Positions 1 through 7,000 of a stretch of 12,794 nucleotides of DNA are shown piece by piece. Source of the stretch: Thermodesulfobacteriota bacterium (GTDB taxonomy: Bacteria; Desulfobacterota; Thermodesulfobacteria; Thermodesulfobacteriales; Thermodesulfatatoraceae); contig JAADCO010000090.1 in the NCBI GenBank assembly GCA_013154385.1, positions 1 to 12,794 on the forward strand, given 5' to 3'. The notes under the pieces are model-generated. The model ran no database searches. It had not been told where the DNA came from and saw only the letters and a list, made by a program, of their open reading frames with translations. How positions within the stretch are numbered: the first letter of the stretch is position 1; each line of letters opens with the position of its first letter. The position numbers and the translations under genes are program-made.

Positions 1-5
1 TTTTT

Positions 6-32
6 AAAAGCGGGGGAGAAAGTTCTCCCCCG
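6..32 (-). terminator. Rho-independent terminator of the amtB-PII operon
   Basis: A perfect 10-bp inverted repeat lies at 11-20 and 23-32 (CGGGGGAGAA / TTCTCCCCCG). As RNA it would form a stem of about 9 bp with a small loop. Read on the minus strand it is followed by C and then TTTT (9-6), the U-tract of an intrinsic terminator. It sits 22 bp past the PII stop codon, so it should end the minus-strand operon. There is no T-run on the plus-strand side, so it does not look bidirectional. Confidence 0.85.
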
Positions 33-54
33 AACGACGGAGAAGGCAAGAGCC

Positions 55-393
55 TCAGATCGCTGCTTCGCCGCGTTCGCCGGAGCGGATACGCATGGCG
101 TCGAGCACTTCGTAGACGAAGATCTTTCCGTCACCTATTTCCCCGGTCCGGGCCGCCTGAGAGATGGCGCCCAGGAGGTTTTCCACTTCGTCGTCCTTGC
201 AAACCACCCGAATCTCCAGTTTGGGAAGGAGATCCAGGCGAAACTCTCGTCCGCGGAATTGCTCTACGAGACCCGATTGCCGACCGTGTCCCTCCACCTG
301 GTACACCGTCACCCCAGGATGCCCCACTTTCTCTAGAGCTTCAAGCACGTCTCTCAATTTTTCCGGTCTGATGATCGCTCTGATCTCGCGCAT
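55..393 (-). CDS. glnK: Nitrogen regulatory protein PII (GlnB/GlnK family)
   Basis: PII signalling protein of 112 aa, the usual family length. It aligns without gaps to E. coli GlnB as I remember it. Visible parts are the N-terminal strand and helix (IRAIIRPEKL, 4-13), the T-loop (37-55, GRQSG at 37-41, R47), the B-loop nucleotide site (TGEIGDGKIF, 83-92) and the C-loop (RIRSGE, 101-106). PII trimers sense ATP/ADP and 2-oxoglutarate; GlnK-type members plug AmtB with the T-loop. The uridylylation site Tyr51 is Phe here and position 46 is also Phe, so control by GlnD at that site is not possible. The gene starts 2 bp after the amtB stop, and its ribosome site GAGGAGGT (398-405) overlaps the end of amtB, which suggests translational coupling. 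The name glnK rests on this linkage to amtB; glnB would be the alternative label. Confidence 0.95.
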   Translation of the reverse strand: MREIRAIIRPEKLRDVLEALEKVGHPGVTVYQVEGHGRQSGLVEQFRGREFRLDLLPKLEIRVVCKDDEVENLLGAISQAARTGEIGDGKIFVYEVLDAMRIRSGERGEAAI

Positions 394-395
394 GG

Positions 396-1757
396 TTACC
401 TCCTCACCGTGTAGAATTCGGGATAAGCCGGCGTTCCGTGCTCGAAGATGTCGAGTCCCTGGATCTCTTCGCGCGGGTCAACGCGGATGCCCAGGATGGC
501 GTCGAGCACCTTGAAGAGGACGAAGCCCGTGCCGAAGGCCCAGATGAAGAGGGCCGCGGCCCCGATGAACTGGGCGATGAGCTGGTCTACGCCGCCACCG
601 TAGAAGAGCCCCGTGACGTAGGGAGGATCTATGGAGTAGTTGCCGTAGGTCCCGTCGGCAAAGAGACCGACGGCGATGAGGCCCCAGAGGCCGTTGAACC
701 CGTGCACCGGCACCGCGCCCACGGGGTCGTCAATCTTCACGGCTTCGAGGAAGTAGACCCCGGCCACGAGGATGATGCCGGCGATGATCCCGATGACCAC
801 CGCGGCCCAGGATTCCACCCAGGCGCAGGGGGCGGTGATGGCCACCAGCCCGGCGAGCACGCCGTTTAGGGCCATGCCCAGGTCGAACTTCTTGGTCTTC
901 GCCAGCACGATGAAGAGCGCGGTGAGACAGGCTGCCGCCGCGGCCAGCGTGGTGTTCACCGCGATGACCGAGATCCGCAGATGATGGGCCGAGAAGGTGG
1001 AGCCGGGGTTGAAGCCGTACCAGCCGAACCACAGGATGAAGACGCCGAGGGCCGCCAGGGGGATGTTGTGCCCCGGAATGGCCCGCGGGCGGCCGTCCTT
1101 GTCGAACTTACCGAAGCGCGGACCGAGGACCATGGCTCCGGCAAGCCCCACCAGACCGCCTACGGCGTGCACCACGCCGGATCCGGCGAAGTCGAGATGT
1201 CCGAGACCGAAGCCGAGCTTGGAGAGCCAACCCCCGCCCCATACCCAGTGCGCGTAGACGGGGTAGATGAAGGCCGTGATGACCACGGAATAGATGAGAT
1301 AGGCCTGAAACTTGATGCGCTCAGCCACGGCCCCGGAAACGATGGTCGCCGCCGTGGCGGCAAAGACCATCTGCCAGAAGAAGGAGAGATAGTTGTCCAC
1401 GTCGTAGCCCTCACCAGCCAGGAAGAAGCCGCTCGTTCCGATGAGGCCCTTCCAGTCCGTGCCCATGATGAGGGCGTAACCCACGGCCCAGAAGGCCAGG
1501 GCCCCCACGGCAAAGTCCATCACGTTCTTGGTGAGGAGATTGGTGGTGTTCTTGGCGCGGCAAAAACCCGCCTCCACGCAGGCAAACCCCGCCTGCATGA
1601 ACATGACCAGAAAGCCGCACAGAAGGACCCACACGTAGTCCACGGCTTTGCCGGGGTCGCTTTTGATGGTGGCGGCTCCCGTGGGATCCGCCGCCCAGGC
1701 CGCCCCGGCCAGGAGCACCATCGAGAAGAGAAAGAGAAGAAAACGCCATCTGCCCAT
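396..1757 (-). CDS. amtB: Ammonium transporter AmtB
   Basis: Amt/Rh/MEP-family ammonium channel of 453 aa in the inner membrane. A cleavable signal peptide is evident at 1-22 (hydrophobic run ending AWA-A), as in other AmtB proteins, followed by about 11 membrane segments. The twin pore histidines are present as H197 (VVHAVGG) and H352 (PVHGFNG). F132 (MVFAATAAT) and F249 (WYGFNPGS) match the two gate phenylalanines by my alignment, and S253 the outer ammonium site. The motif AGFACVEAGF (56-65) is a family hallmark. The C-terminal tail (LGIRVDPREEIQGLDIFEHG, about 422-441) is the conserved cytoplasmic region. The ATG at 1757 has GGAGGT 7 bp upstream (1765-1770). It is first gene of an operon with PII, the classic amtB-glnK pairing in which PII blocks the pore when ammonium is plentiful. 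Transcription is expected from the sigma-54 promoter at 1796-1811. Confidence 0.97.
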   Translation of the reverse strand: MGRWRFLLFLFSMVLLAGAAWAADPTGAATIKSDPGKAVDYVWVLLCGFLVMFMQAGFACVEAGFCRAKNTTNLLTKNVMDFAVGALAFWAVGYALIMGTDWKGLIGTSGFFLAGEGYDVDNYLSFFWQMVFAATAATIVSGAVAERIKFQAYLIYSVVITAFIYPVYAHWVWGGGWLSKLGFGLGHLDFAGSGVVHAVGGLVGLAGAMVLGPRFGKFDKDGRPRAIPGHNIPLAALGVFILWFGWYGFNPGSTFSAHHLRISVIAVNTTLAAAAACLTALFIVLAKTKKFDLGMALNGVLAGLVAITAPCAWVESWAAVVIGIIAGIILVAGVYFLEAVKIDDPVGAVPVHGFNGLWGLIAVGLFADGTYGNYSIDPPYVTGLFYGGGVDQLIAQFIGAAALFIWAFGTGFVLFKVLDAILGIRVDPREEIQGLDIFEHGTPAYPEFYTVRR

Positions 1758-1795
1758 GAGCCAAACCTCCGCTTGCTTTTTGGCGATTTTAGAAA

Positions 1796-1811
1796 AGCAA
1801 GCGGAATGCCG
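1796..1811 (-). promoter_or_regulatory. Sigma-54 (RpoN) -24/-12 promoter of amtB-PII
   Basis: Read on the minus strand the sequence is CGGCATTCCGCTTGCT, a close match to the sigma-54 consensus TGGCAC-N5-TTGC. The invariant GG (1810-1809) and GC (1798-1797) are separated by exactly 10 bp. The predicted transcription start is near 1785, giving a leader of about 28 nt that holds the amtB ribosome site. Sigma-54 promoters of amtB-glnK operons are normally activated by NtrC or a similar enhancer-binding protein under nitrogen limitation, which fits the genes downstream. Confidence 0.78.
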
Positions 1812-1844
1812 ATTAGCTTAATCTTTAGGAACGCCAAGGTTTTG

Positions 1845-1860
1845 GGCCGATATTCGGGCC
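1845..1860. repeat. Palindrome upstream of the amtB promoter
   Basis: The core CCGATATTCGG (1847-1857) has perfect 4-bp arms around TAT and is flanked by GGCC on both sides with a one-base offset. It lies about 60-75 bp upstream of the predicted amtB start of transcription, a plausible place for a regulator. No known consensus is recognised. Confidence 0.35.
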
Positions 1861-1886
1861 GGTTTGCCGATGTAAGTTTCCAAAAA

Positions 1887-1915
1887 TGTCAAAGACAAAA
1901 CTGAGAAAACTGACA
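1887..1915. promoter_or_regulatory. Candidate enhancer (UAS) with TGTCA-type repeats
   Basis: The inverted repeat TGTC-AAA-GACA (1887-1897) is followed by TGACA at 1911-1915, in an A-rich stretch unlike the GC-rich surroundings. It lies about 100-130 bp upstream of the predicted sigma-54 start, the usual distance for an enhancer-binding protein. It does not match the NtrC consensus (GCAC-type half sites), so the regulator is unknown. A further TGACA is part of the acs -35 region (1976-1980). Confidence 0.35.
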
Positions 1916-1974
1916 AAAAGGTATCTTTCTCCGCCGGGGGCCTCGGTCGGGGAGGAAAGGGACCCAAAGCCGTG

Positions 1975-2002
1975 ATGACAGGGCGATAAAATCCGCTATC
2001 AT
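1975..2002 (+). promoter_or_regulatory. Sigma-70-type promoter of the acyl-CoA synthetase gene
   Basis: ATGACA (1975-1980) and TATCAT (1997-2002) each match 5 of 6 bases of the -35 and -10 consensus, with 16 bp between them. The predicted start is near 2009, leaving a leader of about 23 nt with AGGAGG at 2021-2026. The -10 box lies inside a perfect inverted repeat (1993-2007). Confidence 0.5.
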
Positions 2003-2007
2003 AGCGG
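1993..2007. repeat. Inverted repeat covering the acs -10 box (candidate operator)
   Basis: CCGCTA-TCA-TAGCGG has perfect 6-bp arms around 3 bp and spans the predicted -10 TATCAT. A protein bound here would block polymerase. The arms end only 13 bp before the ribosome site, but most of the repeat would lie upstream of the predicted transcript start, so a DNA operator is more likely than an RNA hairpin. Confidence 0.45.
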
Positions 2008-2031
2008 CAATTATGTAAAAAGGAGGTTCCG

Positions 2032-3939
2032 ATGGGCAATTCGCACGGTTTTGAGACGCAGATCGAGCACCTTCTCAAGGCCGAAGGGAAGTTCTATCCC
2101 CCGCGTCGGGTGGTGGAGGAAGCCTATCTCAAAGATTACGAATCCGTATACGCCTACTCCATTCGCGATCCAGAGGGCTTCTGGGGGCAGATCGCCAACG
2201 AACTGGTCTGGGTGGAACCCTGGCAAAAGGTGAGGGAGATAGACCTCCCCTATCATCGCTGGTTCGTCGGAGGCAAGACCAACATCACCATCAACGCCCT
2301 GGACCGCCACGCCGATTCGTGGCGTCGCAACAAGGTGGCCGTGATCTGGCTCTCCGAAGAGGGCGAAGAGCAGGTGGGAACCTACGGGCAACTGCGGGAC
2401 CGGGTCAATCAGTTCGCCAATGGGCTCAAGTCCCTGGGCGTGCGGCGCGGAGATCGCGTGGTCATCTACATGCCGCTCACCATCGAGGGCATGATCGCCA
2501 TGCTGGCCTGCGCTCGCATCGGAGCCATCCATTCCGTGGTCTACGCCGGCATGGGGGCCGGGGCCTTGCGCTCGCGGGTGGAAGACTGTCAGGCCAAGGT
2601 GGTCATCTGTTCCGACGTCACCTACCGCCGGGGCAAGGTGGTGCGTCTTAAGGCCGTGGTGGACGAGGCGCTCGACGGTCTCGACTTCGTCGAGCGGGTG
2701 ATCGTTCACCGGCGCACGCATCCTCCCATCGAGCTCGAGGAGTGGGAGGTGGACTTCTGGGAGCTCCTGCGCGCGCACTCCCATCGCTGCTCCCCGGAGA
2801 TCATGGACGCCGAGGATCCGCTCTTTATCCTCTACACCTCCGGCACCACCGGAAAGCCCAAGGGCGTGGTTCACGTGCACGGCGGCTACATGGTGGGGAC
2901 CTACTTCCTCACCAAGGCCTTCTACGACATCAAGGACCAGGACGTTTACTGGTCCACCTCGGACATCGGCTGGATCGTAGGGCACTCCTTCATCGTCTAC
3001 GGGCCGCTTTGCGCCGGGGCCACGGTGCTCATCCGCGAAGGCGCGCCGGACTATCCCCATCCCGGCGTGGTCTGGGAGATGGTCCAGAAGTACGGGGTCT
3101 CGGTCATGTTCACCGCCCCTACGGCCCTGCGGATGTTCATGCGCTTCGGCGAGGAGCACATCAAGAAGTACGACCGCTCCACCCTGCGGATACTCGCCTG
3201 CGCCGGAGAGCCGCTGAACCCTGAAGCCTGGAACTTCGCCCAGGAGGTGATCCTCGAAAACCAGGGCTATTGCATGGACAACTTCTGGCAGACGGAGGTC
3301 GCCGGTCCGGTCCTGGGCACCATGCCCACGGTGCCCTACAAGCCCGGGTTCGTGGGGAAGCCGCTCCCCGGCGTGGTGGCCGACGTGGTGGACGAAAACG
3401 GCCGTCCGCTTCCCGCCGGCCAGGGCGGCTATCTCGTCCTCCGGCAACCGCTTCCCTACATGATGCGCACGGTCTACGGTGACCCAAAGCGCTACGAGCA
3501 GTACTGGAGCGAAATCCCCGGTTGCTACAAGACCGGAGACATCGCCGTCTGCGACGAGGAAGGCTACTTTGCCGTGCTCGGCCGGGCCGACGACGTGCTC
3601 AACGTGGCCGGCCATCGCATCGGCACCGCGGACCTCGAAAGCGCGCTGGTCTCGCATCCGGCGGTGGCCGAGGCCGCGGCCATCGGTCTTCCCGACGACA
3701 TCAAGGGCGAGCGCATCAAGGTCTTCGTGGTGCTTCGCGCCGGCAAGGAACCCACCGAAGGCCTGCGCAAGAGCATCATCCAGCACGTGCGCAAGGAGCT
3801 CGGGCCCATCGCCACCCCCTCGGAGGTGGCCTTCGTGGACAAGCTGCCGAAGACGCGCAGCGGAAAGATCATGCGCCGGCTCCTTCGCGCCCGCGAACTC
3901 GGCCTCCCCGAAGGGGACACCTCCACCCTCGAAGACTAA
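2032..3939 (+). CDS. acs: Acetyl-CoA synthetase-family, AMP-forming (acetate or propionate)
   Basis: ANL-superfamily acyl-CoA synthetase of 635 aa, slightly shorter than typical Acs (about 650). It activates a short-chain acid with ATP to the acyl-AMP, then to acyl-CoA, in the cytoplasm. Visible motifs are the phosphate loop YTSGTTGKPKG (268-278), the Acs-type block AGEPLNPEAW (391-400), FWQTE (418-422) with W419 matching the acetate-pocket Trp414 of Salmonella Acs, the hinge GRADDVLNVAGHRI (517-530), and TRSGK (608-612) whose K612 is the catalytic lysine that Pat/CobB-type enzymes acetylate. By my alignment two other pocket residues differ from Acs: V316 replaces Thr311 and A391 replaces Val386, both as in PrpE. 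The substrate may therefore be acetate, propionate or both. The ATG at 2032 follows AGGAGG at 2021-2026 with ideal spacing. The gene stands alone, divergent from amtB. Confidence 0.9.
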   Translation: MGNSHGFETQIEHLLKAEGKFYPPRRVVEEAYLKDYESVYAYSIRDPEGFWGQIANELVWVEPWQKVREIDLPYHRWFVGGKTNITINALDRHADSWRRNKVAVIWLSEEGEEQVGTYGQLRDRVNQFANGLKSLGVRRGDRVVIYMPLTIEGMIAMLACARIGAIHSVVYAGMGAGALRSRVEDCQAKVVICSDVTYRRGKVVRLKAVVDEALDGLDFVERVIVHRRTHPPIELEEWEVDFWELLRAHSHRCSPEIMDAEDPLFILYTSGTTGKPKGVVHVHGGYMVGTYFLTKAFYDIKDQDVYWSTSDIGWIVGHSFIVYGPLCAGATVLIREGAPDYPHPGVVWEMVQKYGVSVMFTAPTALRMFMRFGEEHIKKYDRSTLRILACAGEPLNPEAWNFAQEVILENQGYCMDNFWQTEVAGPVLGTMPTVPYKPGFVGKPLPGVVADVVDENGRPLPAGQGGYLVLRQPLPYMMRTVYGDPKRYEQYWSEIPGCYKTGDIAVCDEEGYFAVLGRADDVLNVAGHRIGTADLESALVSHPAVAEAAAIGLPDDIKGERIKVFVVLRAGKEPTEGLRKSIIQHVRKELGPIATPSEVAFVDKLPKTRSGKIMRRLLRARELGLPEGDTSTLED

Positions 3940-3942
3940 GAA

Positions 3943-3967
3943 GGGAGCGCGGCCCCGGGCCGCCTCC
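3943..3967 (+). terminator. Possible terminator hairpin after acs
   Basis: GGGAG-c-GCGGC pairs with GCCGC-CTCCC (one bulged C) four bases after the acs stop. It is a strong GC stem, but the sequence after it (TCCTCAAATCTTT) is a poor U-tract, so intrinsic termination is uncertain. Confidence 0.4.
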
Positions 3968-3979
3968 CTCCTCAAATCT

Positions 3980-4008
3980 TTGAAAAACCCCCGGCCACCC
4001 CTTAAAAT
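3980..4008 (+). promoter_or_regulatory. Sigma-70-type promoter of the mfd operon
   Basis: TTGAAA (3980-3985) and TAAAAT (4003-4008) are 5-of-6 matches to the -35 and -10 boxes at the ideal 17-bp spacing. The predicted start is near 4015, giving a leader of about 45 nt before mfd. This would serve mfd and the coupled genes after it. Confidence 0.55.
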
Positions 4009-4030
4009 CTCTCCTCAAAGGAGAAAGAGG

Positions 4031-4048
4031 CCCGATCAGAGGATCGGG
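4031..4048 (+). promoter_or_regulatory. Leader hairpin abutting the mfd ribosome site
   Basis: CCCGATC (4031-4037) and GATCGGG (4042-4048) form a perfect 7-bp stem with an AGAG loop. The 3' arm ends at the first base of the GGAGG (4048-4052) that positions ribosomes on the ATG at 4060. In the predicted mRNA it could limit or tune initiation. There is no T-run after it, so it is not a terminator. A second small repeat, TCTCCT-CAA-AGGAGA, lies at 4010-4024 just before it. Confidence 0.45.
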
Positions 4049-4059
4049 GAGGGATACCT

Positions 4060-7000
4060 ATGTCTTTTTGGACGGGAAAGCTGAAACCTTTGGGAGACTT
4101 CCTGCGCGAAGGGAAGGGGGCCCTTGCCCTGGGAGGGCTTCCCCCCGCGGCCCTGGCCTTTCTCCTGTCCCGGTCCCGCGGGCGGCGTCTCCTGCTGGTG
4201 GCACCCACGGAGGAGGAAGCGAGCAGCCTGGTGGCGGCCCTCACCTTCTTCGGGGCCGGGAAGGTGGCCCATCTGCCGGCCCCGGAGAACCTGCCCTTTG
4301 CCGGAGTCTATCCCGAGACGGAGACCAGCGGTCAGCGCGTGGCGGCGCTCTATCGCCTGCTCGAAGAAAGGGACCTCTGCCTGGTGGCTTCGATGCCGGC
4401 CCTCCTGCGGCGCACCATCCCGCCGGATCTCCTGAAGGTCTCCTACGAGTATCTGCTCGCCGGGGAGGAGATCTCCCGGGAGGGCTTCATCAAGCGTCTC
4501 CTCGACCTGGGCTACGAAAAGACCGGCCTCGTGCAGCAGCTCGGGGAGTTCTGCGTCCGGGGCGGGGTGATAGACGTCTACGCCCCGGGATACGAGGCCC
4601 CCTTGCGTCTCGACTTCTTCGGTGACGAGCTCGAGAGCATTCGCCTGTTCGATCCCGACACGCAGCGTTCGCGCGAAAGCCTCGAAGAGGCGGTGGTGCT
4701 CCCGGTAAGGGAGGTCCTCTTCGCGGATCCCGAGGGCCTTGAGGCCCGCCTCAGCGAGCGCCTGGAGAGGACCCCCCTCCCCGCGGACAAGCGGGGGGCC
4801 TACTTCCAGACGCTTGAGACCGGACGCCTGCTCGATCCCGAAGAGTTCTGGTTGCCCCTGGTCTACGAAAAACCGGCGACCATCTTCGACTATCTGCGCG
4901 CGGACGATCTCCTGGTCTTCGTGGAACCCGACGAACTGACCGAGGCCTGCGCGCGTTTCGAAGAGAAGCTCCTCCTCTCCTGGGAGCGGGCCAGGGAGGG
5001 CAAGCGCGTGCTCGTGGAGCCCTTCGAGAGTTTCCTCTCCAAGGAGGAGGCCCTTTCCCTCCTCAAGCGCGAGCCGCGCCTCGAGGTCTTCTCCTTGCCC
5101 CTGGCCGAGGAGGGGGTGCTCAACTTCGAGATGCGCGACCATCGTCTCCATCTGGAAAGCGTGCGCGCGGCGCCGCGCCAGGCCATCTCCCGGGGGCTCG
5201 CGTATCTGCGCGAGCATCTCGAGGCCGGCGAGCGGGTGGTGGTCGTCAGTCGCGACGAGCGGCCGGCCGAACGCCTGAAGGCCCTCTTTCATCGGGAGCT
5301 TTCCCTCGACGAGATCCCCATTCGCAAGGCCCCTTTCGAGCCTCCGTCCGAGGAGCTCGAGATCTACGTGGGTTCGCTCTTCCGCGGTTTTTCGGCCCCG
5401 GAGTTCGGGCTGATGATCATCTCCGAGGAAGAGCTCTTCGGCCTCAGGCGCCCGCTGGTCACCTCTCGCCGGAAGGAGCGGCGCCGGGAGACCTTTCTGC
5501 GTTTCGAGGACCTGAAACCCGGAGACTACGTGGTCCATCGGGAGCACGGCATCGGACGCTATCTGGGGCTCGTTTCCCTTGAGCTCGGGGGCCTTCCGGG
5601 CGAGTTCCTCCTCATCGAATACAAGGGCGGTGACAAGCTCTACCTGCCGGTGGACCGGCTAAACCTCCTCCATCGCTACGTGGGCGTGGAGGGCAAGGAA
5701 CCGAGCCTTGATCGCCTGGGCGGCAAGAGCTTTGCGGCCCGCAAGCAGAAGGTCAAGAAAGCCGTGGAGGAGGTGGCCCAGGAGCTCCTTTCCCTCTACG
5801 CGGCGCGCAAGGTGCAGAAGGGTTTTTCCTTCGAACCGGGCCCGCTCCTGCGGCAGGTGGAGGCCACCTTCCCCTACGAGGAGACGCCGGATCAGGCCGC
5901 CGCCATCGAGGAGACCCTTGCGGACATGCAGAAGTCCCGGCCCATGGACCGGCTCGTGTGCGGAGACGTGGGCTACGGCAAGACCGAGGTCGCGGTGCGC
6001 GCGGCGGCGCTCGCCGTGGAAAACGGAAAGCAGGTGGCCGTGCTCGTGCCCACCACGGTGCTTGCCGAACAGCACTATCGGACCTTCAGCGAACGCCTGA
6101 CACCGCTAGGCATCCGGGTGGCCGCGCTCTCGCGCCTCAAGACCTCGGCCGAGCAGAAGAAGATCTTGAAGGCCCTTTCCGCCGGGGAGATAGACGTCAT
6201 CATCGGCACGCATCGTTTGCTCTCCGCAGACGTCGCCTTCAAGGACCTGGGGCTCCTCATCATTGACGAAGAGCACCGCTTCGGCGTGCGGCACAAGGAG
6301 CGCCTCAAGCAGCTCAAGAAGAACGTGGACGTGCTGGCGCTCTCGGCCACACCGATCCCGCGCACCCTTCAGCTCTCCCTCCTGGGGATTCGGGATCTCT
6401 CGGTGATAGACACCCCGCCGCAGGCAAGGCTTCCGGTGAAGACGTATCTCGCCCGCTTCGAGCCGGAGATCATCAAGCAGGCCATCGAAAGGGAGCTGGC
6501 CCGCGGGGGGCAGGTCTTTTTCGTGCACAACCGCATCAAGGGGATCTACGCCCTGGCCGATTGGCTGAAGCGCCTGGTGCCCAAGGCCCGCATCGAGGTG
6601 GCCCACGGTCGCACGCCTCCCCAGTTGCTCGAAGAGATCATGGTGCGGTTCGTGCGGCGCGAGATAGACGTCCTGGTCTGCACGACCATCATCGAGAGCG
6701 GACTCGACATCCCCTCGGCCAACACCATCATCATCAACCGCGCCGACCGTCTCGGCCTGGCCGAGATCTACCAGCTCCGGGGCCGCGTTGGTCGAAGCGA
6801 CGTGCAGGCCTACGCCTATCTCCTGGTGCCCTCGCTTTCGTCCCTCTCCGAGGAGGCGGAAAAGAGGCTCAAGGCCCTTCTCCAGTTCAGCGAACTCGGC
6901 TCCGGGTTCAAGCTGGCCATGAGCGACCTCCAGATCCGCGGGGCCGGAAACCTTCTCGGCACCTTCCAGTCCGGGCACGTGGCGGCCGTGGGTTACGATC

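Noticed and set aside
981..1904. 307-aa plus-strand frame opposite amtB
   Set aside because: Antisense shadow of AmtB, rich in Gly, Glu and His, with no family match.
3943..3967. GC-rich hairpin as a small RNA or attenuator before mfd
   Set aside because: It lies upstream of the predicted mfd promoter and next to the acs stop, so a weak acs terminator is the simpler reading.
2011..3975. 654-aa open frame on the minus strand opposite acs
   Set aside because: It mirrors acs, is rich in His, Asp, Gly and Val as expected from antisense GC-rich codons, and has no recognisable domain. The plus-strand protein is clearly real.
4036..5547. 503-aa minus-strand frame opposite mfd (and a similar one at 6106-7584)
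   Set aside because: Low-complexity antisense translations of mfd codons without domains or ribosome sites.
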